DNA of 64,000 nucleotides from Mytilinidion resinicola (Eukaryota > Ascomycota > Dothideomycetes > Mytilinidiales > Mytilinidiaceae). Each line of letters starts with the position of its first letter. The stretch's first letter is position 1. The notes beneath the pieces are model-generated. The model did no database searches and was not told the DNA's origin. It worked only from the letters and a program-made list of their open reading frames with translations. Positions 1 to 9,879 of this stretch are shown here, one piece after another. The stretch lies in assembly GCF_010093595.1 (NCBI RefSeq), contig NW_022985452.1, positions 372,001-436,000 of the forward strand, written 5' to 3'. The translations under genes and the position numbers were made by a program.

Positions 1-589
1 TACTTTGTTCGCGTGTGTTTGACCATCGCACGAGGCAGGCCGACAATTTTATCGCGTTTCTCATATGAATACAAATCCAGCTCGCTTCCGGTGACTTCAA
101 GGTGATGGATGATGCGGTCTTCCTTAGTATATTGAAATTTTTGGAATATGGTCTTTCTAAGATGGCATGGCGAACCGTGTCTACGAATAAAGATACCGGC
201 AGATTGAGAATATTAGCAGCCATGGTGCGTCGCCGTTCAGCCGCGGGGGCATTTCAATTCTATACCTTTGGTCGCCTTTTCGAATGAGAGAAATTGAGGA
301 CTGTGCCGTCCGAGTCGCCTTATTTCGGGGGATTGTGAAAATCTGAGCCGGAGGGAAATCGCCGGGCGTAATTTTGCTTATAAACAGTACATACAGCGCT
401 AAATCAACAGGGAAGTGGGAGGAGGTAAGCTGGGAGGAGGTACGAAGTTCGTATACGCGAATTTACAATTTGGTTCTAGACATTTTTTAATGAGGCGGCT
501 TCTGTAACCCGTGGGCATAGATGAACTTGACACCGGGATTCTAGGCCTCACGACCTCGAGCTTCCAAGCGCCACGATTGCACACACTTA
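1..589. other. Gene-free stretch at the left edge
   Basis: No reading frame here has recognisable protein character; the longest open frames are about 60 codons and look random. The segment 410-440 carries a short direct duplication of a GGGAGGAGGTA-type motif. It probably holds the 3' flank of the minus-strand gene that ends at 590. Confidence 0.5.
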
Positions 590-1291
590 CTACTCCGAGG
601 TACAGCCTGTGCCCACAGGACCCGCTTTCAACACATTCCTCTGGTCGGTGTAGGTATATTCGCCAGACTCATTCTCCGTGATGGCCCGCTGCACCAACGC
701 CGAATCCAGATACCCACGGCACTCGGCGATTTTCCCCTCAGTATTCCAGCGCGTTACCCAGTTGAATTTGTTGTCGTATATAAGTCCTAGGCGCGAGAGA
801 GAGTTAGTCGTTCGTCGTTCTCGTAGAGACTGGCGGATGAGCCGCGAGCGGAGTCATCTTAGCGCTAGCTTACCATTCTTGCAAACACCCTGTCCATGCA
901 ATTCTTGCACGCTCCACTCGCTATCGCCGCCACCAACGATAAAAGTGAGCTTCAGCGAGGTTTTGTGCGCGGGATCCAGCGTTTTTGAGAGGCGCTGCAA
1001 CGCATCAATCGCGAAGATGGTGCGATTGTGGTACACGCCGGCGAGCGCGTGGGTGCCCATGAGAGTCCATTGGACGTCGGGCGTGACCTGGGCGAGGAAG
1101 GCAGAGAAGTTACCTTGGGCGAGGTGGTCGAAGACTTTCGTGATCTGACATTTGTTGGGGTACTTGGTGACTGGTTGATCGGGCGTGCATAGACATGCCT
1201 CGGACTGGTTCGTTGGGGAGCAGTGGGCTGAGACTGGAATACTGATGGCGGATAGAGCGAGGACGATGATGAGCTTGAAGGAGAAATACAT
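590..1291 (-). CDS. Small secreted SnoaL/NTF2-like protein
   Basis: I join two exons, 1291-874 and 786-590, around an 87-bp intron (donor GTAAGC, acceptor CTAG), which gives 204 residues in one frame. Residues 1-22 form a clear signal peptide with a hydrophobic core (LIIVLALSAISIPVSA). The mature part starts with a Cys-rich stretch (HCSPTNQSEACLC) followed by a helix, then 'QVTPDVQWTLMGTHALAGVYHNRT', which is the usual opening of a SnoaL/NTF2-like cone fold (polyketide-cyclase-like family). The second exon supplies the last strands (FNWVTRWNTEGKI, then ECRGYLDSALV). Such fungal proteins are secreted or vacuolar and mostly without a proven reaction, so I give no substrate. Four or more cysteines suggest disulfides. 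The gene stands alone, with an element-rich intergenic region upstream. Confidence 0.8.
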
Positions 1292-1956
1292 GTTGGCTGA
1301 AGGTGATGAAAGGGAGAGAGATACTGAGCCTTTCTGGAAGGGATGGCCCTATCGTTTATATGTCTACCTCTTCCACTAGGGCCGAGTACAAGGGACTTAC
1401 TCCAAGGGGCGAAGCAGTGGCTTTCGCAGCTGTCCCCTCATTCGGTTGTCTATGAGTGCGAAGATGAGCCTTGGCACCTGTCGGGATCGACAAATATAAA
1501 TCAAAGACATTGAGAGCGGTCCGTGACGCTCACTTAGTCATCTGGGGTGACCCAGGTGACGAGCGCGTGCATCTCCTTCCTGTACCTGTGTTGGTGGAAG
1601 AGAATGAACGGTGTAGGTAGGTTCTGTGGCGACCCTTCCTACGAGCAAGCTTGGGCCTACCCTTCCGAGGCCATTTGGGGCAATTTGGTACGAAAAGAAC
1701 TTTCCATCGTGGTCTCATTGGACGAGACCCTGTACATGACAATGCATCCCGACGTTGGTTGTAAGGCTGAAGTAATAAGCATCGTAAGTGGCGGTGCAAG
1801 CCTAGCAGGGGTTGTCCGAGGTCTGGGGTTTTCCGAAAAGTGTTAGAGATTAAGCGCGAGTGCACGATTGACCATCATCGCTGAGCCGCCTCTGACGACG
1901 ATGTAAAGGTGTGACCATGCGGGCTTAGAAGGAGATTAGTTTCGAGTTGTCTCAAA
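1292..1956. other. Intergenic stretch without a supported gene
   Basis: Open frames of about 100 codons exist on both strands between 1530 and 1865, but neither resembles a known family and each is the shadow of the other. The first 100 bp are probably the promoter of the minus-strand secreted-protein gene. The right end runs into the inverted-repeat element at 1965. Confidence 0.4.
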
Positions 1957-1964
1957 TAATAATA

Positions 1965-2581
1965 GGGGACTACTAATCGTACACCCCCTAATTCCTAGAT
2001 ATACACCCCTTTTTCACTACACGTACACCCCCTCCCCCCCTATCGCTTCACCACCTTCTGATTGGCTCGGAGGGCTGCTCCGTAGCCTCCGATTCGCTCG
2101 CTTAACTTGCTTATTAATTCCGAATGCTCTCTCTAAATGCGGCCATGTACAACACAAGCAATTACATCATGCCAATTTATATAGCCTTACGTACGAGCTC
2201 ACGTACAAGCTCACGTACGAGCTCATGTATAGCCTTACGTACGAGCTCACGTACGAGCTCACGTACAGCCTCATATATAGCATCACGTACAGCCTTGTGT
2301 ATAGCATTACGTACGGCCTCACGTACGAGCTCACGTACGGCCTCGTGTATAGCATCACGTATGGCCTTACATACGAGCTCACGTACGGCCTCGTGCATAG
2401 CATCACGTACGGCCTCGCGTATAGCATCACGTGTAGAGAGACGTAAGGGTGAATGCCCGGAGGAAGCTCCGGGCTCTCCGAGCCAATTAGAAGGTGGTGA
2501 AGCGCCAAGAGGGGGGGGTGTACATGGAGTGAAAAGGGGGTGTACGTCTAGGAATTAGGGGGTGTACGATTAGTAGTCCCC
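1965..2581. mobile_element. Non-autonomous TIR element (MITE-like), 617 bp, 8-bp target duplication
   Basis: The left end begins GGGGACTACTAATCGTACA and the right end is its inverse; similarity between the arms extends for roughly 120 bp (1965-2095 against 2450-2581), including CACCCCCTAATTCCTAGA and the GCTTCACCACCTTCT block. The octamer TAATAATA flanks both ends (1957-1964 and 2582-2589), which fits an 8-bp target-site duplication as made by hAT transposases. No transposase is encoded; the interior is a short tandem array. The flanks are AT-rich, so part of the 8-bp match could be chance. The TIR does not begin with the classical hAT CA, so family assignment is inference. Confidence 0.75.
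2189..2432. repeat. Short-period tandem array inside the TIR element
   Basis: The core of the element is made of about twenty degenerate copies of a 9-18 bp unit built from the palindromes GAGCTC and ACGTAC/TACGTA (for example ACGTACGAGCTCACGTAC), interspersed with GCCTCGTGTATAGCATC variants. Because the units are near-palindromic, three different frames stay open on each strand; those open frames are artefacts of the repeat and not genes. Confidence 0.85.
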
Positions 2582-2861
2582 TAATAATATATGACTTTTA
2601 CAGGTGCGATTTGAAATCTACTTTTATCATACCCTTGGGCCCCCCCGCCGTGTTTCGCTATGCAAATACAGGTCCCAACGAGGACCAGAAAATTGTCTTC
2701 GTCCTGTAAACCCAACTTACCCTTATCCCATCCAACCTGCTCTAGGCATATAGTAGCATATCAGTGCCCAGTAGGCAGCCTCTATTCCACGTGATCGTTT
2801 TCTCACCTACGATCATCTCCAACGTGCCTTGAAGATTTGTCCCAGCTCGGAACCTGATTTT

Positions 2862-3846
2862 CTAGACCTTTGGCTTGGTCTTTGGCGTACCGCTGCGGAT
2901 GCGCTTGGCCTCTGGGCGTTGAAGATGGGCGGCTGGAATCCAGCTCTCGTCGTACTTTGCGCCGGAGGTAACGGCAGAGCCATCGGCACCAACCACGGAA
3001 GCCTGATCAGTCGGGTCGACCTTCTTAGAACCACCGGAAGATCTCTTGGCGCGCTCGCCGCCCTTGCCGCCGCGACGCTTCTGCGGGAAGAGGGTGGTGA
3101 TCCAGGTGGTGTAGATGAAGTAGAGGGTTCCACCAAACGCGGCGGTGAGGACGAGGTATAGGAAGATGCTGGCAGTGGGTCAGCTGGTACGACCTCAGTG
3201 GGCGGGGACGGCAAGGCTGCCGGGAACGTACATCTGCGGGTCAAAGAAGCTGGTGGGGGCTTCGACAACGCTGACCGTCTCGTTGTACACGGACAGGGTA
3301 TAGAAGGCCTCCTTCTGGTCCTGCAACACGGCTACGAGCTGCAAACGCAGGTCTTGCGGGTGCAGTTCGGTGGCGAAAGCATAGGTCAGGGATTCCTCTG
3401 CGCCGGCCGGGATCTCGACGTTGTATTTCTGGGCGGTGAGGTTGCGCAGGACTTGGCCCTCGCTGGAGATCAACGAGCCGCCGACTATGGCGACGGTGAG
3501 GGGCGCAGGCTCATTGTTGGTGACGGAGAGCACGGCTTGGGTCGCGTGGCCGTTGATGAGCTTCACGCCGAAGATCTCGGACTGCGGGAAGGAGGCGGAG
3601 ATGGCGACCTTGAGGTTGGGCGTCTGCGCGGCGTCGTCGTCGAGCTCCTCGACCGATTCAACCTGTCGGGGCTCATGTTAGCAAGCCAATTGAGCCATGG
3701 CGATGGGCGGGAAGGGTTCCAGTGGACAGCGTTGGCTGTTGATGTCATGCCGGAAGTGCGGTGCGGAGACGTACATCGATCTGGGCAGCGGCACTGAGGG
3801 CGCGCAGCGAGAGCAGGAGCAGGGACGAGAGCTTCCAGAACACCAT
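2862..3846 (-). CDS. IRC22: Irc22 / TRAP-alpha-like ER membrane protein
   Basis: Three exons, 3846-3775, 3662-3232 and 3168-2862, with introns of 112 bp (GTACGT donor) and 63 bp (GTACGT donor, CTGAC branch), give 269 residues. Residues 1-21 are a signal peptide (MVFWKLSSLLLLSLRALSA). The lumenal part is a beta-sandwich with the family block 'VTNNEPAPLTVAIVGG' and 'QDQKEAFYTLSVYNETVSV'. A single membrane segment (about residues 168-190, IIFLYLVLTAAFGGTLYFIY) is followed by a Lys/Arg-rich cytosolic tail (FPQKRRGGKGGERAKRSS). This is the fungal counterpart of the alpha subunit of the translocon-associated protein complex, which helps protein entry into the ER. It is divergent to the CCCH gene; the shared upstream region is occupied by an inverted-repeat element whose end lies about 90 bp from this start codon. 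Confidence 0.88.
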
Positions 3847-3943
3847 GGCGGGCAGGACAGAGGAGGGTTCGGGGGTGATGGGGGGAGCGGTGATGGAGTT
3901 TCGACCAGATATTGGGAGAACGTGGCTTCTCAGGGCGATTGGA

Positions 3944-4541
3944 GGGAGTTCGTATAATGACAGGTCTTGGCATGCATAAGTCTGAATTGTGCACTGATAG
4001 CGCTAGCAGTGCAGCTGGCACGCTGGTGGCTGGCACGCTGGTGGCTGGCACGCTGGGCATGGGAGAAGGGTGCACTCATCAAGCACTCTGTCTCGTCCAG
4101 TCGTGTCTGCACCGGTCTGCCACTGTTTGAAGTGCTTCAATAAGGTTCCACATAGCCTAAGGGAAGAGCTTCTATCTCGTTCAGATTTCTGAAACCACAT
4201 TGAAGCACTCCAGGTAGTAGCAGAAAGTTGTACACACGAGACAGTGCTTGATGAGCGTACCGCTTTTTTCACGCCCAACGTAGCAGTATAGCTGGTACTG
4301 TAAATCTATGTACACCACTGTCTTACCGCTGTCTAATAAAAGCTCGCACATTAAATAGTGTAACAGCAGCTACACAAGCACATTGGTTTGGCGCTGTTTG
4401 ACCTGCTTCAGCCCTTTTTAAAAGTTCGACTGAAACTGTTTGAACAGTGTAAAAGACGAGCGGGACCACCTCAGACGGCGTTATCCTGCAGCGTTGTGCG
4501 TGTTTCTGTGTATGCCAAGACCTGTTATCATACGAGCTCCC
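3944..4541. mobile_element. Non-autonomous TIR element (MITE-like), 598 bp, in a divergent promoter
   Basis: The left end (3944-3981, GGGAGTTCGTATAATGACAG then GTCTTGGCAT) matches the reverse complement of the right end (4505-4541, GGGAGCTCGTATGATAACAG then GTCTTGGCAT). The flanks CGATTGGA (3936-3943) and TGATTGGA (4542-4549) differ by one transition and look like an 8-bp target duplication. Inside are three copies of a 15-bp unit (TGGCACGCTGGTGGC, 4015-4058) and a second nested inverted repeat (4073-4147 against 4193-4256) sharing GTGCTTCAA and the CTGTCTCGT block. No coding capacity is seen. It separates IRC22 from the CCCH gene. Confidence 0.7.
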
Positions 4542-5012
4542 TGATTGGACGGCGGTCGGCTGTCTGGCCCTGTCAAGCCACAACCACTCCTTCGCCAGTC
4601 TTTCACCAGAGCAACCTAGACACACTCGCTGCAACTACGCGCATCCGCTGCAGGCAGAGAGAAGCAAACTCAAAGCACCGTCGAGACAGCAGCGCCTGCA
4701 CTCGCCCGTCTGCCTCGCCGCACCAGCAGTCTCGTCGCAGCTATATATATCCTGTCGCGGCGTCGAACAAGCGCCTATTAACACTGCAGCCACTCACGCA
4801 CAGCGCCCTCACAGCGAAGCCCGGCTGTGTGCTACCATCCTCGCCGCCTCACACAGCTTTTCCTAACTCCTGGCATCTACCGCCTTGATCCACCCGCCTC
4901 TCAACATCGCCACTTCTCTCTCTCTCAACTCACCAGCAGCCTGATTACACTCTCTTGCCACCGTCAAGGCACTTCAACCCACTGGACCGCTGTAAACTCC
5001 TCCAGGCAGCCA

Positions 5013-7143
5013 ATGTCACCAGCTCCGAGAATGCCTGGCATGTCTAACGCATCTGGTGCTATTCGTGGTGGTGGCACGAACACGTACAACGACAATGAGG
5101 TCGATTCATCAAAGACTCTGTGGGATCGCTACGAAAAGCTCCAGATTCTCGATCAGGAAAAGCACCATCTGTTCGAGGAGATTCTTGCTCGTTATGAAGG
5201 CCTCTACGAATTATACACCACCAAATGCGACGCCCACGAACGCGAGACTGAGTATGCCAGAAATGTCCAGAAAGAAATGAAGGCGATTGAAGCTGAAAAC
5301 CGCGCATTCCGGGCTTGTTGGGACCGTGATCCGTTCGTCGTCATTCTCATCGACGGTGACGGCATGATTGTAAGTGTCGCCATACTAACGTAAACTGCGT
5401 ACACTTGTCTGCCGCTGTTTGAAGCTCCTCGATGCATTTTTGAGTTCCCTAATTTAGTTGATTGGAACACCAACTTGGCTTGCCCGGCCACCTCAGGCAG
5501 TGGCAGACGGAAGTACACACTTAGCTATGCTGGGCGTCGCTCCAGATTTCTATAAACATGCTGGAGCATTCCAAGCAGTGGCAGAACAGTGTACACGGAT
5601 CAATGACTAGGCGCTGTACTACTACTAGACGCACACCTGACTGACTGACTCTACTAGTTCTCAGATGCTCTGCTCAACGCCGGCGCCATGGGGGGGAAGC
5701 AAGCTGCCGACCATCTCCATGCCTGCATGGCCCGATTCATAGATGACAACGAAAACATTCCTAGGACATCGAAAATCGTAACCCGCGTCTATGCCAATCT
5801 TCAAGGCCTCGCCGATATCTGTTTCAAGGTCGGCATCATCGATGACCGCAGCAGAATTGAGGAATTTGCTCGTGGCTTCACTCGTGGCAAACATCTCTTT
5901 GATTTTGTCGATGTTGGCCCAGGAAAAGACCGCGCCGATGAGAAGATTATCGGTGAGTACCCGCAAATCTCGCACTGTTCTGCCACCGCTTGTAGTGCCT
6001 CGTAGTATTTTCAGAAATCCATGGCGGCGAATCACACTTCTAATCTGTGTACACTGCTCTGGCGCTGTCTGGGGTGGCTTCACTAGTTTATCAGTTGTCC
6101 AAAAGGCAAGACTTTTGTCTGAATTGGGAACCTGAAAATACTATGAGGCGCCACAAACGGTGGCAAACAACTGCTTAGCAACAAGCCTCTAACTACTTTC
6201 TAAAGAAACATTGAAGCTATATGTCGGCAACATTCATTGCCGTCAGATCTTTTTCGGATGCTCCCATGACAACGGGTACGCCAGAGTTTTGGAAGAAGAT
6301 GCACAGGATTCATTTTTCAACACTCGGATCACTCTTTTGGAGGGCGTTCCATTTGAGAAGGAGCTCCAAGAGCTTCCCTTTCAGTCACAAAAATTCGAAG
6401 GGTTGTTCCGCGACACCAAGATCCTCAACCCGGACCGCTTCGCCTATGGACTCCCAAGTAGCTTCCCCCCACCTTTCCTTCCGCCGACCGGTCGTCCGGC
6501 TTTGATGAATGGAAATGGAAACAATACTCCGGAATCCTCGGCGTATGGACTATCAAGAAACCCCTCGGTGTCCACTGTCGCATCAAACGATCTGTCCGGC
6601 TTCGCGGTGCTCACACCACAATCCACAGCCCCGACCTGGGCCAACCGAGCCGCAGCTCCACCGCCATCGAAGAGCCCACCGCCATCGAAGAGCCCACCGC
6701 CAACAAAACTTACCCAGGCCCGTGACACCACCCCGACCACTATCCCGCGCAACCGCGCAGGCCAGCGCGTTGATCCGCAGTCCGCCAACTACAACAAGGA
6801 CGAAGTCAACCGCGTCAAGAACATCAAGATGTGCAACGTGCACTTCTTGCGCAACGAGTGCCCCTTTGGCGCCCATTGCACCCACGTTCATACCTACAAG
6901 CCGACCCGCGGCGAGCTTGAAACACTAAAGCTCGTTGCGCGCATGGCGCCCTGCATTAACGGGTCCAGCTGCGAAGACCTCAAGTGCATCTACGGTCACC
7001 GCTGCCCGGCCCCGGATCCGAAGAATGGCTCATCTTCCACCAAAGGCGGCAAGACGTGCATTTTTGCCGACAAGTGCAAGTTTCCCCCTGAGTTGCACGG
7101 CATCGATACGAATGTCGTCAAGAGGATCGTCATTCGTAACTAG
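5013..7143 (+). CDS. CCCH-type zinc-finger protein with N-terminal DUF7923-like domain
   Basis: Exons 5013-5369, 5658-5952 and 6206-7143 give 529 residues. After a disordered start there is a coiled coil (about 25-110: LWDRYEKLQILDQEKHHLFE and on), then an alpha/beta domain opening with FVVILIDGDGMIF and continuing through DADLETDIG-like shadow-free sequence to LKLYVGNIHCRQIFFGCSHDNGYAR. The middle is Pro/Ser rich with three PPPSKSP units. The C-terminus has tandem zinc fingers: CNVHFLRNECPFGAHCTHVH (C-x7-C-x5-C-x3-H), CINGSSCEDLKCIYGH (C-x5-C-x4-C-x3-H) and a third Cys-rich unit CIFADKCKFPPELH. Such proteins are taken to bind RNA, but no target is known. Both introns, 288 and 253 bp, are several times longer than all others here and contain internal inverted repeats. 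The start is the first ATG in good context; an upstream in-frame ATG at 4827 lies in pyrimidine-rich leader-like sequence. Confidence 0.85.
5370..5657 (+). repeat. 288-bp intron containing an inverted repeat
   Basis: This intron (donor GTAAGT, acceptor CTACTAG) contains imperfect inverted arms: 5398-5450 (CGTACACTTGTCTGCCGCTG then TTTGAAGCTCC) and 5541-5597, whose reverse complement reads GTGTACACTGTTCTGCCACT then GCTTGGAATGCTCC. The same words occur in the upstream element at 4090-4256. Confidence 0.7.
5953..6205 (+). repeat. 253-bp intron containing an inverted repeat
   Basis: The intron (donor GTGAGT, acceptor CTAAAG) has arms 5970-6020 (TGTTCTGCCACCGCTTGTAG then TGCCTCGTAGTATTTTCAG) and 6126-6178, whose reverse complement reads TTTGCCACCGTTTGTGGCGC then CTCATAGTATTTTCAG. 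A further unpaired copy of the motif (GTGTACACTGCTCTGGCGCT) sits between the arms at 6046-6065. Confidence 0.7.
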
Positions 7144-7828
7144 CTCCACTTTAGGCCAATATGCCGAGGTTGACTAGGTGCTTTGTAGACTGAAGCGGCA
7201 CTGGGGCTACTCAGACAGCGTCGGTCTATACACTGAACGTGGCTATTCTAGCTGGTTACTTTTCGGAGCGTGTGGCGGATGAGCGACTGGGCGAGCGACT
7301 GGACAATGAGCGAACCAGCGACGGAGTTCTGGCGGTAAGGCTTGCACTTTTCCTTTTTTTTTTTTTTAACGAAAGCACACTCCACGATTCCCCCTTCCCC
7401 TTCCCCCTCATGATACATGATATGGCCTCTGCCATCTTTCTTTCCTTTCGGCTACAAGATCTCCTTCTTTCAGCCTGGTTTTTCGGCGTTGGAGTGGTGG
7501 ATTCGGACATGGGAGAAATGGTTATACCATACATGACAAGGCTGTCTGGCAACGGACAGGACGGGCAGGACGGACGGATGGGGTCTCTCTTTTTCTTTCT
7601 TCTTTCCTTTTCACTGGTGGGCACGGCATGGCATATGGGAATCTCCACTAGAACGGTAGCCAGGTAACAGCTACGAATGAAGCATCCTGGGTATCAACTC
7701 CATCGCCTCGCAATACTGTGCTGCTATCGTGATGATGAGGTACAAATACCAGACCGTAAGTCTGGGCATACGGATATATAATACCAGGTCAGAAGTCTAG
7801 ATATGCAGATGCATCACTACTTAGATCC
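7144..7828. other. 3' flank and intergenic sequence
   Basis: This holds the presumed 3' untranslated region of the CCCH gene, with a T run at 7358-7367 and a CCCCTTCCCCTTCCCC tract. An open frame of 142 codons (7239-7667) has no protein-like features and is best read as untranslated sequence. Around 7744-7810 a word (ATACCAGACC.. / ATACCAGGTC..) is repeated once. Confidence 0.45.
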
Positions 7829-7835
7829 GGTCTTG

Positions 7836-8225
7836 CGCACTCGACACCACTGTGAGGAGTTGCCCAGCTAGTAAGTGCCCAATTGGTCAAGAGGCAGGCT
7901 AGTTTAGGCGGCTTGAAACCTGACATTCGTGCCTAGGGTTTTGAAATCCCAGGGGGGTACCCCGAGCAGTGGTAGACGCGTGTGCGTAGACTTTATACCT
8001 GGCAGTATACCGCTGCTCCGGCTCCACTTTTGCCTTCTCGATACCACTGCGAAGAGCGCCCTAGCTAACATGCCTTCAGCTAGTCAACGGGTTGACTAGT
8101 ACCCACGGCGGTGGCCGCTACATCCTGTACGGAGGGTTTCAAAGCCTGGCGGGGGTATCCCACGCAGGTGTAAGGCGTGCCCAAACGCATTTCTTGGTTC
8201 TTCGATGTCTATCTGGGTATCACCA
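7836..8225. repeat. Degenerate tandem duplication, about 195-bp unit
   Basis: Two adjacent copies can be aligned: copy 1 starts CTCGACACCACTGTGAGGAG (about 7838) and copy 2 CTCGATACCACTGCGAAGAG (about 8038). Shared blocks continue in order: CCAGCTAG/CCTAGCTA, GGTCAA/GTCAAC, GGGTTTTGAAATCC/GGGTTTCAAAGCC, GGGGGGTACCCC/GGGGGTATCCC. Many of the differences are C/T or G/A. Confidence 0.6.
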
Positions 8226-8301
8226 AACGCGCACGCTTCGCTATGCACCGGAATCTCACGCGCTCCGCTCTTTCATAATTACTACGACCTCCTCCCCAAC
8301 C

Positions 8302-9324
8302 CTACTCCCCCCGCCACCCCTCAAACTCCCCCTCCAAATGCGCCTTCAGCTGCTTGAACCGCCCGTAGTAATTCTGCCCGCACCGCCAGCACTTCATGTC
8401 GCCCTGCAAGTACCCCTCGCGCCCGGGATGCCACCGCGGATCCCCGTCCTCGAGCGGGAAATCGGCGATGGGCACGAAGAACGGCGTCGCGAACGAGTTG
8501 TAATGCTTGCGGTGCTTCAGCGCGGGCGAGTGGCGGTCGCGCGAGAGGATGTGGATGTGCAGGTGCGACATGGAGGGGTGTGCGTGGACGCCTGGCGAAG
8601 ACGTTTGGGTAAGGATGTGTGGGTAACTTTTCAGGGGGGGGGGGCGGAAGGAGGTGAAAACGTACCGACCATCACTTCGGCTTCCCAGTCTCGGCCTTTG
8701 GGGAGCTGGGCCTCGAGGGCTTCTTCGGTGGGTATGTCGGCGTCCGAGGCCATGATGGCTTCTAGCGCTTCCTCTCGAGCTTTCTCGGCGGCGGAGTATT
8801 GGCCGTAGCGGCGGCGGAGCTCAGCGGCGACGATCTTCACCGCTCTTGCGGCCTCAACTTTCACCTCTTCCAGAAACGCTGCGTTCGTGGTTAGAGCTGT
8901 GAGTGGGTGGGTGTCTGAGATCTCTGGGTTCCGCGGGAGGAGGAGGAGGTGCACGCTCGATTTCGGGTAGAGGTCGTGGATGAGGACGTAGTTCTCGTTG
9001 TGGGATATCACGACTGAGGCGGGGAAGGAGGTTGGCGAGGCGATGTAGGCGCCAAGGCCGGTGCGGTCTTTGAAGATGTGGCGGGAGGCGGAGGGGGGTG
9101 CGGGTGGTGCGGGGGGAGGAGTTGGTTTAGATTGTTTCGAACGGTTCATTAATTCTGTGACTGGTTGGGTCAGTGGGGTGTGGTGTATGGGAGAGTTCAG
9201 TGGGATGGGATGGAAGGGACGTACAGGCGTTTGGCCGTTTTGGAGGTTTATCGGTGGGTATGGTGGTGCCTGTCCTTTCTGAAGCTGTGATGGCGTCCTC
9301 TGGGGCCTCTTTTGATGTTTCCAT
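8302..9324 (-). CDS. HNT3: Aprataxin-like DNA adenylate hydrolase (HIT domain plus zinc finger)
   Basis: Exons 9324-9225, 9160-8666 and 8591-8302 with introns of 64 and 74 bp (both GTACGT donors) give 294 residues. The HIT domain spans roughly residues 60-230: ASVVISHNENYVLIHDLYPK, then HLLLLPRNP, and the catalytic histidine triad SHLHIHILSRDR. Nucleophile context and the following HRKHYNSF agree with aprataxin. The C-terminus has the DNA-binding zinc-finger pattern CWRCGQNYYGRFKQLKAH. The enzyme removes AMP left on 5' ends after abortive ligation and so rescues single-strand breaks; it acts in the nucleus. The insertion between helix and triad (AEKAREEALEAIMASDADIP) is typical of fungal members. 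I chose the ATG at 9324 because the next upstream frame is closed by splice-incompatible stops. The gene is divergent from the DEAH helicase. Confidence 0.88.
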
Positions 9325-9879
9325 GGTGTTGGAGCGGGGTTGGGAATGGGGAGGTGAGGGCAGTTGTGGGGTGCCTGGTAGGTTTCCTGGAATAGAGCGC
9401 AGCAGACCAACACTGGCTGGAGTAGCTTGGAAAGCTAGAGCATCAGGCTCGCTAGAACTGTCGATACTGTACCAGAGGAGCTCAAGAAAAGCCGGGGAAG
9501 TGCACAAAAGCCCGGAGGGTGTGTTATGTTCAAGGAAGCCTGACTGGAGTTGAGCTCCAAAACACCAGGCCGCACAGATCTCAGAGTGACGTTGCCGCCG
9601 GGCGCTAAATTGAGCTTATTTCAGCCCTATGAGATTTTCCTTCGCCCCGCTACCCGCTGCCTGTGAAGGCTATGGCAACTAAGAACAGCAGCTTTTATAC
9701 ATGTTTTCTTCGGCAAGAGGTTTCGTTGGGTAGTATCTGAAGTCGCATCAATACTGCCGCTGCCAGCTATTGTGGAGGACGCTTCAAGACCTTTTCACCA
9801 TCATCAGCAGCCTCATCTTCTCCGCATTACGGCTATCCCGCCCCCAAAACCCTCCCACCAACTACTACACACATCTAGC

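Noticed and set aside
1530..1865. Two ~100-codon frames on opposite strands
   Set aside because: Composition is not protein-like in either, no family recognised, and each can be the shadow of the other.
2189..2432. Possible CRISPR-like array
   Set aside because: Unit is 9-18 bp without unique spacers, in a fungal genome; it is a simple tandem repeat.
2124..2558. Overlapping open frames of 73-144 codons on both strands
   Set aside because: They are products of the near-palindromic tandem array inside the TIR element; the proteins are simple repeats and there is no separate support.
7239..7667. 142-codon plus-strand frame after the CCCH gene
   Set aside because: Contains a poly-T run and C/T tracts typical of 3' untranslated sequence; no domain or conserved motif.
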